39,908 bases of DNA from SZUA-430 sp044375275 (GTDB lineage Bacteria; Pseudomonadota; Alphaproteobacteria; Micropepsales; Micropepsaceae): assembly GCA_044375275.1 (NCBI GenBank), contig JBILMZ010000007.1, positions 1-39,908 on the forward strand, written 5' to 3'. A program made the position numbers and the translations under genes. Of this stretch, positions 8,300 to 16,415 are shown piece by piece. Under the pieces are notes generated by a model that was given only the letters and a program-made list of their open reading frames with translations, was not told the DNA's origin and did not search any database. Each line of letters opens with the position of its first letter. Position 1 is the stretch's first letter.

Positions 8300-8405
8300 G
8301 GAAACCTCCGGGTCGAATTCTTGAAGTCTAGTGAAACAGGCGGATCCTGTGAAACCCGCCTTTCAGAAGGTGGCTCAGATACCAGAGAGATGCGGCCCTG
8401 TCCAC

Positions 8406-8428
8406 CCTTGCCGGGTGCGGCGGCAAGG
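8406..8428 (+). other. hairpin in the def leader
   Basis: CCTTGCCG and CGGCAAGG form an 8-bp perfect stem over a 7-nt loop, ending 14 nt before the def ATG. No good Shine-Dalgarno sequence is seen before that ATG, so the stem may sit in a structured leader. The role is unknown. Confidence 0.35.
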
Positions 8429-8442
8429 CTCATATCTGACGC

Positions 8443-8994
8443 ATGACAATCCGGAAAATCGCGAAAATGGGGCATCCGGTGCTCCGCCAGGTGGCCGAAA
8501 CCGTCACGGATTTCGAAGACCCCGAACTGCGCCGCCTCGTCGAGGACATGGTGGAAACGATGATTGACGCCAATGGCGCGGGCCTCGCGGCCCCCCAGGT
8601 CCATGAGGCCATCCGCCTGGTCATCTTTCAGGCGCCGGCAAGCCGCTCCGATCCGGGACTGTCGGAAGACGAGATGTTTGACCACACGGCGTCGCTGACG
8701 GTCCTGCTCAACCCCGAGATCGAGATCCTCTCGGACCAGAAGGAGGGTGGATGGGAAGGCTGTCTCTCGGTGCCCGGCTTGCGCGGTTGGGTCGAGCGTC
8801 CATCCCATATCCGCTATAAGGGAACGGGAATCGACGGCAAGGTGATCGAGCGCGTGGCACGCGGTTTTCACGCGCGCGTCGTCCAGCACGAATGCGATCA
8901 CCTGGATGGCATACTCTATCCCCAGCGCATGACTGATCTGGGTAAACTCATCTTTGAAAGCGAGATACGGCATTGGCTCGAAAAAAGCGGGTAG
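8443..8994 (+). CDS. def: peptide deformylase
   Basis: A 183-residue metallo-hydrolase that removes the formyl group from nascent protein N-termini. All three family motifs are present: GAGLAAPQ (45-52), EGCLS (105-109, metal ligand Cys107) and QHECDH (148-153, metal ligands His149 and His153, catalytic Glu150). Length and motif spacing are usual. The 3' end overlaps the COQ9 reading frame by 22 nt. No fmt gene adjoins it here, unlike in many bacteria. Confidence 0.96.
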   Translation: MTIRKIAKMGHPVLRQVAETVTDFEDPELRRLVEDMVETMIDANGAGLAAPQVHEAIRLVIFQAPASRSDPGLSEDEMFDHTASLTVLLNPEIEILSDQKEGGWEGCLSVPGLRGWVERPSHIRYKGTGIDGKVIERVARGFHARVVQHECDHLDGILYPQRMTDLGKLIFESEIRHWLEKSG

Positions 8995-9650
8995 ACAGCT
9001 CCGAAAAGCCTCACAGCGAAGACCTGCGGGAAAAGTTGCTGGCAGAGATCCTCAAGCACGTGGCTTTCGACGGGTGGACGGACAAGACGCTGCAGGATGC
9101 GGCTGCACATCTGAAGCTCGATGAGGCGCAGGCCCGGATCGCCTTTCCGCGTGGTATCGTGGACGCCATCACGTACTTTTCGCATCACGCGGATGACGAG
9201 GCAGAGGCCCTGATCCTCAAGGCCGACCTCAAGTCCATGAAGGTGCGCGAGCGCGTGACGTTTGCCGTCAGGACCCGCATCGAGGTGATCGCCCAGCACA
9301 AGGAGGCCGCCCGTCGCGGCGCCGCACTCTTTGCACTGCCCCAGCACGCGTTGGACGGTGCGTCGTGCGTCTACCGGACATGCGACATGATCTGGCGCGC
9401 CATTGGTGACACGTCCACGGACTTCAATTTCTATACAAAGCGCGGTCTTCTGTCGGGTGTCGTGACCTCAACGATGCTCTTCTGGTTTGGCGACAGCAGC
9501 GAGGATTTCGAAGAGACCTGGAAGTTTCTCGATCGCCGCATCGCCGACGTGATGCAGATCGAGAAGGTCAAGGCCGCCGTCCTCAAGGCGGCCAGCGGAC
9601 TGCCCAATCCACTGACGATCCTCGGCGCGCTTCGCTATCCGCGCGGCTAG
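8973..9650 (+). CDS. COQ9-family ubiquinone biosynthesis protein
   Basis: A 225-residue protein of the COQ9 family, which in mitochondria is a lipid-binding partner of the COQ7 hydroxylase in ubiquinone synthesis. The N-terminal part (about 15-75) is a TetR-like helical region (LLAEILKHVAFDGWTDKTLQ). The C-terminal COQ9 domain includes the Trp-rich MIWRAIGDTSTDFNFYTKR and the end FEETWKFLDRRIADV. The only start that covers the N-terminal helices is TTG at 8973, inside def and overlapping it by 22 nt; the next Met is at about residue 90. Overlap suggests translational coupling with def. The quinone role is inferred from the family. Confidence 0.82.
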   Translation: MARKKRVDSSEKPHSEDLREKLLAEILKHVAFDGWTDKTLQDAAAHLKLDEAQARIAFPRGIVDAITYFSHHADDEAEALILKADLKSMKVRERVTFAVRTRIEVIAQHKEAARRGAALFALPQHALDGASCVYRTCDMIWRAIGDTSTDFNFYTKRGLLSGVVTSTMLFWFGDSSEDFEETWKFLDRRIADVMQIEKVKAAVLKAASGLPNPLTILGALRYPRG

Positions 9651-9684
9651 CTGAAGATTTGCCAGAGTTTGCCCAGGCTGGCGC

Positions 9685-10779
9685 TCACGGGACCTGGTCT
9701 GGTCGCGTGCCCAGGGGATATAGCCGCGTGATGTGGCCCATCTTGCGGCCTTCACGGGCTTCATTCTTGCCATAGAGGTGAAGCCCCGCGTTCGGAACCC
9801 GCGCGAGAGCTTCCCAGTCAGCCGTCTCGAAGCCGAGCAGGTTCGTCATGATGGCGTCCGAATGGCGCATCGTGTCACCCAGCGGCCATCCGCACACGGC
9901 GCGGATGTGTTGCTCGAACTGGCTCGTGAAGCAAGCATCGGTCGTCCAGTGTCCTGAGTTGTGGACGCGCGGCGCGATTTCATTGACCAGAAGTTCGCCC
10001 TTGGCGGTTTCGAACAACTCCACCGCCAAGACGCCGACATAGTCGAATGCCGCCAGCAGGGTTTCCGCAATACGACGGGCGTCAGCCTTGATACGCGCAT
10101 TCGCTCTGGCAGGCGCAAGCGTCGTACGCAGGATGTGATTTTCGTGCTGGTTCTCGACGAGGTCGAAACACGCAATGGAGCCATCCGTTCCCCGCGCGGC
10201 CACCAGCGAGAGCTCTCGCGTGAACTCCACGAAGCCTTCGAGGATGCAAGGCACGCGATGCAGGTCATCCCAGGCCCTCCGGAGGTCGGCGGCCGACCGG
10301 ACCATGCGCTGGCCTTTTCCGTCATAGCCAAGGCGGGAGGTCTTGAGGACGGACGGCGCGCCCACCGTCGCCAGCGCTTCTTGCAGCGACGCGTCGCTAT
10401 CGACCTGCGCAAACGGCGTCGTGTGGATCCCGATGTTCCGGGCAAAGGATTTTTCAGCAAACCGGTCCTGAATGACCGTGAGCGCCTTTGGTGACGGACG
10501 CACGGACTTCAGCGCACTAAGGACATTCGCGGCATCACCCGGAACATTCTCGAATTCGTACGTGACGACGTCGACACTGTTGGCAAAGGCGCGCAGCGCA
10601 TCGAGGTCCGCATAGCTGCCAATCACATGCGCGTCGCACACCTGAAACGCCGGACTGTCAGTTTCGGGGGCATAGATGGCGCTCTTCAGGCCAAGGCGCG
10701 CCGCCGCCATGGCCAGCATGCGCCCCAATTGACCTCCGCCAAGGATCCCGACGGTTCCGCCGGGACGGACCACGCTCAT
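9685..10779 (-). CDS. purK: N5-carboxyaminoimidazole ribonucleotide synthase
   Basis: A 364-residue ATP-grasp enzyme that carboxylates AIR with bicarbonate and ATP in purine synthesis. It opens with VGILGGGQLGRML, the PurK signature. Further motifs are TYEFENVP, the ATP-grasp lysine segment LKTSRLGYDGKGQ, and VNEIAPRVHNSGHWTTDAC near the C-terminus. The start at 10779 lies 4 nt after the purE stop; an alternative ATG at 10794 would overlap purE and add five residues. The product is handed to PurE, encoded just upstream in the same operon. Confidence 0.95.
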   Translation of the reverse strand: MSVVRPGGTVGILGGGQLGRMLAMAAARLGLKSAIYAPETDSPAFQVCDAHVIGSYADLDALRAFANSVDVVTYEFENVPGDAANVLSALKSVRPSPKALTVIQDRFAEKSFARNIGIHTTPFAQVDSDASLQEALATVGAPSVLKTSRLGYDGKGQRMVRSAADLRRAWDDLHRVPCILEGFVEFTRELSLVAARGTDGSIACFDLVENQHENHILRTTLAPARANARIKADARRIAETLLAAFDYVGVLAVELFETAKGELLVNEIAPRVHNSGHWTTDACFTSQFEQHIRAVCGWPLGDTMRHSDAIMTNLLGFETADWEALARVPNAGLHLYGKNEAREGRKMGHITRLYPLGTRPDQVP

Positions 10780-10783
10780 TTTG

Positions 10784-11317
10784 TCAGCGCCCATTTTCTT
10801 CGTCGAAAGGAGCTTCGGGGACGTCGGCGGTCTGCCGAGCCCGATAGCCTTCAAGGCGCTTGGCCAGGTCCTTGTCGCTGAGCGCAAGAATGGCGGCCGC
10901 GAGCAGGGCGGCATTCTTGGCACCAGGCTTGCCAATGGCGAGCGTGCCCACGGGAACGCCGCCAGGCATCTGGACAATCGAAAGCAGACTGTCCAGGCCA
11001 TTGAGGCCGGTCGCAGCCACCGGCACGCCAAGCACCGGCAAGGTCGTCATGGAAGAGGCCATGCCCGGCAGATGCGCCGCGCCGCCTGCACCGGCGATGA
11101 TGACCTTGAGCCCACGCGCCTTGGCGCCCTTGGCGTAGGCAAACAGTCGATCAGGGGTGCGGTGAGCCGACACCACCCTGACTTCGTGTTTGACGCCGAG
11201 TTTTTCGAGGGTCTCTGCGGCTTCCGACATGACCGACCAGTCGGAGCGGCTACCCATGATGATGCCAACGTCGGCCTGAACGCGTTCACTGGCAGGTGGA
11301 TTTGTTTTGGGGGCCAT
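10784..11317 (-). CDS. purE: N5-CAIR mutase, PurE class I
   Basis: A 177-residue enzyme that converts N5-CAIR to CAIR. Present are MGSRSDWSVM (phosphate loop), VVSAHRTPDRL with the catalytic His, IAGAGGAAHLPGM and the TVLGVPV-type strand (TLPVLGVPV). The pairing with purK just downstream is the classical bacterial order. About 200 bp separate its start from the divergent GGDEF gene; a perfect GGAGGGCC/GGCCCTCC hairpin in that gap (about 11350-11368) lies in the purE leader. Confidence 0.96.
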   Translation of the reverse strand: MAPKTNPPASERVQADVGIIMGSRSDWSVMSEAAETLEKLGVKHEVRVVSAHRTPDRLFAYAKGAKARGLKVIIAGAGGAAHLPGMASSMTTLPVLGVPVAATGLNGLDSLLSIVQMPGGVPVGTLAIGKPGAKNAALLAAAILALSDKDLAKRLEGYRARQTADVPEAPFDEENGR

Positions 11318-11514
11318 TGTGGCCTTGCGCTTCCTGGTTCACGGGTCGGGGGAGGGCCGAGGCCCTCCGAAACGAAAGAAGCACCGGACTATAATGATTG
11401 TGGCCACCCAAGTGAAATCCCAAGGTCAGGGATCGTTAAGCATTTGGTCGCACTTTGGGCGTTAACGATTCGCCATGGGCCGTTTCGCAAGGGCTGCGCT
11501 ATAGTGGGGCTGTC

Positions 11515-12261
11515 ATGAAGATCTCAGGCAACCGGCCGGGCTCCATCTCGGGTACATCGGGCACCAATGCCTACACGTCTGTCCAGAAGGCGACAGGCGC
11601 AACACCGGCTGCCCCGGTTCAGCCGGCGGCAAAGGTTGGCGACGTGTCGTCGGTGCTAGGCATTCCGGAGGCCGAGTTCACGCCCAGGGTCCGCGACGCC
11701 ATCCTTACGCTGATGGCCGAGGTGGACCGGTTGAAGGGCGAGCTGGATCAGACCCGGGAGAGGCTTGAGGCCGTGCAGGCCGTAGCCGACCAGGACAGCT
11801 TGTTGCCCGTATTGAATCGCAGGGCCTTTGTCCGCGAAATGTCCCGCATCATTTCCTTTGGCGAGCGCTACGACCTGACGGCGTCGCTCATCTACTTCGA
11901 TCTGGACGGATTCAAGGAAGTGAACGACACGCATGGCCACGCCGCGGGCGACGCCGTGCTGAAGCATGTGGCCCAGGTGCTGACCGAAAACGTGCGCGGA
12001 TCGGATGTGGTGGGGCGCCTCGGGGGAGACGAGTTTGGCGTCATCCTTGCAAAGGCGGATCGCGCCGACGCCGAAAAGAAAGCTCAGACGCTGGCAGGCC
12101 AACTCTCGGCGACACCCTTCTCATGGGAAGGGCAACCCGTGACCCTCTCGGTTGCCTTCGGCGTGCATGTCTTTCGCAAGGGCGAAGACCCCGACAATGC
12201 GATGGCCGATGCGGACAGGGCGATGTACGCAGCCAAGCGGCAGAGAAAGCCGCAGGTCTGA
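11515..12261 (+). CDS. GGDEF diguanylate cyclase without sensor domain
   Basis: A 248-residue protein that should make cyclic di-GMP. Residues 1-55 are low-complexity (Ser/Gly/Thr/Ala/Pro), 60-95 form a likely coiled coil (ILTLMAEVDRLKGELDQTRERLE), and 97-246 are the GGDEF domain. The active site is intact (GGDEF, 170-174; FDLDGFK with the metal Asp; NDTHGH), and the RxxD inhibitory site (RGSD, 161-164) is present, so product inhibition is expected. There is no sensor or membrane segment. The ATG at 11515 is chosen over 11455 because the upstream codons look intergenic. A GATTC (GANTC) site at 11467-11471 next to GTTAAC lies about 45 bp upstream. Confidence 0.88.
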   Translation: MKISGNRPGSISGTSGTNAYTSVQKATGATPAAPVQPAAKVGDVSSVLGIPEAEFTPRVRDAILTLMAEVDRLKGELDQTRERLEAVQAVADQDSLLPVLNRRAFVREMSRIISFGERYDLTASLIYFDLDGFKEVNDTHGHAAGDAVLKHVAQVLTENVRGSDVVGRLGGDEFGVILAKADRADAEKKAQTLAGQLSATPFSWEGQPVTLSVAFGVHVFRKGEDPDNAMADADRAMYAAKRQRKPQV

Positions 12262-12265
12262 AAAT

Positions 12266-12556
12266 TCAGGCGATGATGTCAGGCAGCATGGTGTCTTCCA
12301 TCTGCGTGATCTGGTCCTTCAGCATCAGCTTGCGCTTCTTCAGGCGCTTCAGCAGGAGCTGGTCGCTCGTGACGGATGAGACAAGGGCGTGAATTTCCTC
12401 GTCCAGCTCACGGTGCTGGTTCTTGAGTTCCGAAAGCTTCGCGAGGGTGGCTTTGTCCACGCCTTCCGGCGGATCGCTTTCACCCTCGGCAAGATGCCCG
12501 CCGACAAGCGTCAGTTTGGGGCCGTCATTGCTGTCGCCGTCTTTTGAAGATCCCAT
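12266..12556 (-). CDS. DUF465 (YdcH-like) protein
   Basis: A 96-residue protein. The N-terminal about 38 residues are acidic and probably disordered; residues about 40-92 match the DUF465 helical hairpin (LSELKNQHRELDEEIHALVSS, then LKRLKKRKLMLKDQITQME). Family members are small helical hairpins of unknown function. The ATG at 12556 is preferred to the upstream in-frame start at 12610. The gene ends 4 nt from the converging GGDEF gene and its 5' end faces another DUF465 gene across 230 bp. Confidence 0.82.
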   Translation of the reverse strand: MGSSKDGDSNDGPKLTLVGGHLAEGESDPPEGVDKATLAKLSELKNQHRELDEEIHALVSSVTSDQLLLKRLKKRKLMLKDQITQMEDTMLPDIIA

Positions 12557-12748
12557 GCCCTGCGTGTCAGTCCGAGAAGCAAGATGCCCGTGAAGCGGAA
12601 AGTCTAGCACAATAAGCTACCAATTTCTTTCGCATGCGCAAAACGCGTGCAGCAAATGCAACGCATTTCTGTCTGCAATGTGTGCAGGTGCATTAACACA
12701 AAATTTGCAACCACCTCAATATCGCCGCTGACAAATCCATCATTCTAT

Positions 12749-12763
12749 GATTCAATTCGAGTC
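12749..12763 (+). promoter_or_regulatory. paired GANTC methylation sites near a promoter
   Basis: GATTC (12749-12753) and GAGTC (12759-12763) lie 5 nt apart, about 25-40 bp before the small DUF465 ATG, and the first overlaps a possible -10 (TATGAT). CcrM methylates GANTC in Alphaproteobacteria and such sites near -10 elements are used by GcrA. Regulation here is inference. Confidence 0.4.
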
Positions 12764-12786
12764 CTCAAACGCATGGAGGCACGACA

Positions 12787-12960
12787 ATGGGCCTAGAGTC
12801 GCATATCCAGGAGCTCACGGATAAGCATCACAAACTCGATCTGCAAATCAGGGATGAACACCTTCGCCCGCACCCGAACGACATAGTGCTGGCGGAACTC
12901 AAGAAGCGGAAATTGCGTCTAAAGGAAGAAATAGAACGTCTCAGGCTCGAGATACACTAG
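12787..12960 (+). CDS. small DUF465 (YdcH-like) protein
   Basis: A 57-residue gene read directly from the sequence: MGLESHIQELTDKHHKLD, then QIRDEHLRPHPNDIVLAELKKRKLRLKEE and a short charged end. The two helices joined by an RPHPND turn are the DUF465/SlyX-like hairpin. GGAGG lies 8 nt before the ATG. It is the second DUF465 gene in this spot, divergent from the first, and lies in an unusually AT-rich 350-bp stretch. Its function is unknown. A 15-bp hairpin follows 36 nt after the stop. Confidence 0.82.
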   Translation: MGLESHIQELTDKHHKLDLQIRDEHLRPHPNDIVLAELKKRKLRLKEEIERLRLEIH

Positions 12961-12996
12961 GTCGGCCCGGACAGTTCATTGTTCAGAGTTTCGGTG

Positions 12997-13031
12997 ACGC
13001 CTTCGGAATGCGGTTTGCATTCCGGAGGCGT
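12997..13031. terminator. strong bidirectional hairpin
   Basis: A 15-bp stem with one G-T pair (ACGCCTTCGGAATGC against GCATTCCGGAGGCGT) and a 5-nt loop lies between the ends of the convergent small DUF465 gene and the acyl-CoA ligase gene. On the plus strand TTGTCATTTT follows, a loose T-tract. Confidence 0.65.
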
Positions 13032-13061
13032 TGTCATTTTGGGGAGGGGCAGCCGCCGGCC

Positions 13062-14687
13062 TCAGTTCTTGAGGGCCATCTCGCGGAGCTTGAATTTCTG
13101 GATCTTGCCCGTGGACGTCTTGGGCAGTTCGCAAAACACGACTGTGCGCGGTACCTTGTAGCCGGCAATCTGGCCGCGAACGAAGGCGATGATCTCTTCC
13201 TGCGTCGCACTTGCGCCCTTCTTCAGCTCGATGAACGCCACCGGAGTTTCGCCCCACTTTGGATCTGGCTTGCCCGCCACACCCGCAAGCCCCACCGCAG
13301 GATGCTTCATCAGCACGTCCTCCACCTCGATCGACGAGATGTTCTCGCCACCGGAGATGATGATGTCCTTCGACCGGTCCTTGAGCTGGATATAGCCATC
13401 CGGATGCCAGACGCCGAGGTCGCCTGAATGAAACCAGCCTCCCTTGAACGCCGCTTCGCTCGCCGCCGGGTTCTTGAGATAACCCTTCATCACGACGTTG
13501 CCGCGGAAGAACACCTCGCCCATCTGCTGGCCGTTTCTCTCGACGTCTTTCATGGTCTCTGGATCTTTCACCGCCAGCGCCTCGAGCACCGGATAGCGAA
13601 CGCCCTGGCGCGCCTTGATCCGCGCGCGCTCTTCCATGGGTTCCGCGTCCCACTCGGAATGCCACGCATTCACGACGGCTGGCCCATAAGTCTCCGTCAG
13701 CCCATAGACGTGATGCACCTGGAAGCCCGCCGCCTCCATACGTGCCAGCGTCGCTGCCGGAGGAGGAGCCGCCGCTGTCATGAACTCGACCTTCGTCTTG
13801 AGCGCGCGTCGCTCCTCATCTGTCGCATCGACCAGCATGCTCATCACGATCGGCGCGCCGCACATGTGCGTGACGTTATACTTCGCGCAGGCCTCGAACA
13901 TGTTCGCCGCATTTACGCGCCGCAAACACACATGCGTCCCCGCCACGACCGATATCGTCCAGGTGAAGCACCAGCCATTGCAGTGGAACATCGGCAGTGA
14001 CCAGAGATACACGGGATGCGCGCGGATCGACGCCGAAATCACGTTACCCATCGCCAGCAGATAGGCGCCACGCGAGTGGAACACGACACCCTTCGGGTTG
14101 CCCGTTGTGCCGCTGGTATAGTTCAGCGTGATCGCCTGCCACTCGTCCTTCGGGAGCTCCCACGCAAAGTTGGGGTCGCCACCCTTCAAAAAGGCTTCGT
14201 ACTCGATCTCGCCAATGAGTTCCCCGCCCTTGAACGCGTGATCGTCAATGCCGATGAGATAAGGCTTCGCCTTGCAGAGCTTCAGTGCTTCCTTGGCAAG
14301 CGCGCCAAACTCGCGATCCACCATCAGCACCTTGGCTTCGCCATGGTCGAGGATGAAGGCAATCTCCTGCGCACTCAGCCGATAATTGATCGCGTTGAGC
14401 ACCGCGCCTGTCATCATCACGCCGTAATGCGCATCAAGCATCGCAGGCACATTCGGCGCGAGCACCGCCACCGTGTCCCCAAGCCCGATCCCGCGCTTTG
14501 ACAGGGCCGACGCCAGCCGCCGGCACCGTGCATAAAACTCGTCATAGGTGATCCGAAGATCCCCATGAATGATCGCAACCGTCTTCGGATAAACAAACGC
14601 CGCGCGTTCCAGAAAAGTGAGGGGGGACAGCGGCTGATAGTTCGCCGGGTTCTTGTCCAGGTCCATCTCGTACGGATTGCGCGTCAT
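13062..14687 (-). CDS. AMP-forming acyl-CoA synthetase
   Basis: A 541-residue ANL-superfamily ligase that activates a carboxylic acid as acyl-adenylate and then thioesterifies it with CoA. Motifs are the phosphate loop YTSGTTGNPKG (190-200), the adenine region VYGLTETYGP, FHSGDLGVWHPDGY with the ribose Asp, and the C-terminal PKTSTGKIQKF with the catalytic Lys at about 528. The start MTRNPYEMDLDKNPANYQPLSP is typical of the short/medium-chain acyl-CoA ligase subgroup related to plant AAE and DmdB-like enzymes. The substrate is not determined. It is monocistronic; repeat element A lies upstream. Confidence 0.9.
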   Translation of the reverse strand: MTRNPYEMDLDKNPANYQPLSPLTFLERAAFVYPKTVAIIHGDLRITYDEFYARCRRLASALSKRGIGLGDTVAVLAPNVPAMLDAHYGVMMTGAVLNAINYRLSAQEIAFILDHGEAKVLMVDREFGALAKEALKLCKAKPYLIGIDDHAFKGGELIGEIEYEAFLKGGDPNFAWELPKDEWQAITLNYTSGTTGNPKGVVFHSRGAYLLAMGNVISASIRAHPVYLWSLPMFHCNGWCFTWTISVVAGTHVCLRRVNAANMFEACAKYNVTHMCGAPIVMSMLVDATDEERRALKTKVEFMTAAAPPPAATLARMEAAGFQVHHVYGLTETYGPAVVNAWHSEWDAEPMEERARIKARQGVRYPVLEALAVKDPETMKDVERNGQQMGEVFFRGNVVMKGYLKNPAASEAAFKGGWFHSGDLGVWHPDGYIQLKDRSKDIIISGGENISSIEVEDVLMKHPAVGLAGVAGKPDPKWGETPVAFIELKKGASATQEEIIAFVRGQIAGYKVPRTVVFCELPKTSTGKIQKFKLREMALKN

Positions 14688-14775
14688 CTCAAGGCCCTTG
14701 TCTGTAGCTGCACGGCCCGGAACCTAACCAACCCCCCACCCAAGGGCAACTCGCGCGCACCCTTCGGCGCACAAA

Positions 14776-14960
14776 AAGGGTTTCACGCGAATACGCGAAA
14801 AGGGGACGAATGCGCGAAGCGCATCTCTTTTTGTACAGCGTGTGACCGTATCGGTTTGGCGCGCAAAGCGCGCCGAAAAAACAGCGGCCACAAGCTTCAC
14901 CTCAAACCGGAATTCACCTTCGCGCTTTCGCCCCTTTTCGCGTATTCGCGTGAACCCTTC
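14776..14960. repeat. inverted-repeat intergenic element, copy A
   Basis: This fills about half of the 376-bp gap between the acyl-CoA ligase and the MFS gene. The left arm (14776-14819) begins AAGGGTTTCACGCGAA; the right arm (14918-14960) is its reverse complement with two 1-nt indels and a mismatch over some 43 bp. The arms repeat GCGAA units. In the 98-nt spacer a perfect 7-bp hairpin, GGCGCGC-AAA-GCGCGCC (14858-14874), is followed by GAAAAAA. A related copy lies at 19001-19184 with its core in the opposite orientation. No ORF with gene-like composition lies inside, so it resembles a non-coding mobile or REP-like palindromic element. The rest of the gap shows nothing I can name. Confidence 0.85.
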
Positions 14961-15063
14961 TTCCTTACGACCTCGACGTGAGACACTTTTACCCGCCCGC
15001 TCACCACACCCGTGTAACCATTGTCACGTGGCGCCATCCCCATGCCCCGGTTACACCAAGCGC

Positions 15064-16314
15064 ATGTCGAACCGCGTCACCCTGCCTGACATCGCCAAGG
15101 TTGCCTCACTGCTGGCGACAGCGGTCATCATGCTGGTCGCCAATGGCCTGCAGGGCACGCTTGTCCCGGTCCGCGCCCACGAAGAGGGTTTTTCGAGCAC
15201 AGCCATCGCGCTCATGGGCTCGACCTATTTTGCAGGCTTCATCGCCGGTTGCTGGATCGCCCCGCGCCTGACCGCGAGAGTGGGGCAGATACGCACCTTT
15301 GCAGTTCTCGGCGCGGTTACGGCCGCCATTGTTCTGCTTCACGCGCTTGTAGTCTCTCCCGCCCTGTGGGCCGTGATGCGCGGCGGGATCGGGTTCTGCG
15401 CTGCAGGCATGTTTTCCGTTCTGGAAGCCTGGCTGAACCAGCAGACGGCAAACACGATCCGCGGGCGCATCTTCACGATCTATGCGACGCTGAACAACCT
15501 GGCTTTGCTCGGCGGCCAGTATCTCTTCACCCTGTCAGATCCGTCGTCCCATATCCTGTTCTCCGTCTGCGCGATCATGACAATGCTCTGCCTTCTGCCG
15601 GTCGGGCTGACGTCGCAGGCCGAACCGCCCAGACCCGTGACGTACCGCCTCAATGTCACGCGCCTCTATCGAACATCGCCGGTCGGAGTGATTGGTGCGC
15701 TTGCCGTCGGACTCGTCAGCGGCGCGTTCTGGACACTTGCCCCCGTTTACGCTGAGTCGAGAGGCATGACCGGCGATGGCATTGCGCTCTTCATGTCCGC
15801 CGTGATCCTTGGTGGCGCGATCGCGCAATGGCCGGTCGGACGCTTGTCGGATTTCATGGACCGGCGTTACGTGATCGCCATTTGCGCTGTCGCAGCAACG
15901 GTGGCGGGCCTGGTCCTCGCAAGCCCGGCGCCTATGGCAGATCCCCTGCATCTATGGGTTCTACTGGGCGGAGCGTTGTATGGCGCCAGCGCATTTCCGA
16001 TCGGCTCCCTGACAAATGCGCATCTGAATGATCACGCGCGCCGCGAAGAAATGGCAGAAGTAGCGGCGACAAATCTCTTCGTGTACGGAGCGGCGGCATC
16101 ACTCGGGCCCGCCATTGCCGCGATCGTGATCCTGGTCGCCGGCATGAGCGCGATATTCTTCTACACGGCGCTCGTCCATGCGGTCTTCCTGATGTTCGTG
16201 ATCTATCGCGTCACCCGTCGCGCCAGCATCCCCGCCAGCGACCGCGAGCCGTTCGAGATCGAACCCATCCAGCCGGCCCCGATGCACGTAAATCCCGGCG
16301 CTGTCGTCGACTAG
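15064..16314 (+). CDS. MFS transporter (YcaD-like)
   Basis: A 416-residue polytopic protein with about 12 hydrophobic segments split into two halves around a central cytoplasmic loop (about 195-215). It starts MSNRVTLPDIAKVASLLATA; the first loop after helix 2 (APRLTARVGQIRTF) is the MFS loop 2-3 pattern, and the matching second-half loop is GRLSDFMDRRYV. The ATG at 15064 was chosen because the long upstream extension of the frame runs through repeat element A. By resemblance it belongs to the YcaD-type efflux group; the substrate is unknown. It stands alone downstream of the repeat. Confidence 0.85.
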   Translation: MSNRVTLPDIAKVASLLATAVIMLVANGLQGTLVPVRAHEEGFSSTAIALMGSTYFAGFIAGCWIAPRLTARVGQIRTFAVLGAVTAAIVLLHALVVSPALWAVMRGGIGFCAAGMFSVLEAWLNQQTANTIRGRIFTIYATLNNLALLGGQYLFTLSDPSSHILFSVCAIMTMLCLLPVGLTSQAEPPRPVTYRLNVTRLYRTSPVGVIGALAVGLVSGAFWTLAPVYAESRGMTGDGIALFMSAVILGGAIAQWPVGRLSDFMDRRYVIAICAVAATVAGLVLASPAPMADPLHLWVLLGGALYGASAFPIGSLTNAHLNDHARREEMAEVAATNLFVYGAAASLGPAIAAIVILVAGMSAIFFYTALVHAVFLMFVIYRVTRRASIPASDREPFEIEPIQPAPMHVNPGAVVD

Positions 16315-16415
16315 ATTGAACTCCCGTTAAGCATCGCATGGGTCAGGAGAGTTCAGGCTTGTCGCCAGCCTCACGATTTAAGAAATCAGCAATGCCGATG
16401 ACCCATGCTGGCGAT

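Noticed and set aside
8331..8354. AGGCGG/CCGCCT hairpin in the rpsU leader as a riboswitch or attenuator
   Set aside because: The stem is only 6 bp with a 12-nt loop; it could easily be chance in GC-rich DNA.
14842..15063. An N-terminal extension of the MFS gene
   Set aside because: It translates repeat element A into Arg/Ser/Pro-rich sequence; the hydrophobic protein starts normally at 15064.
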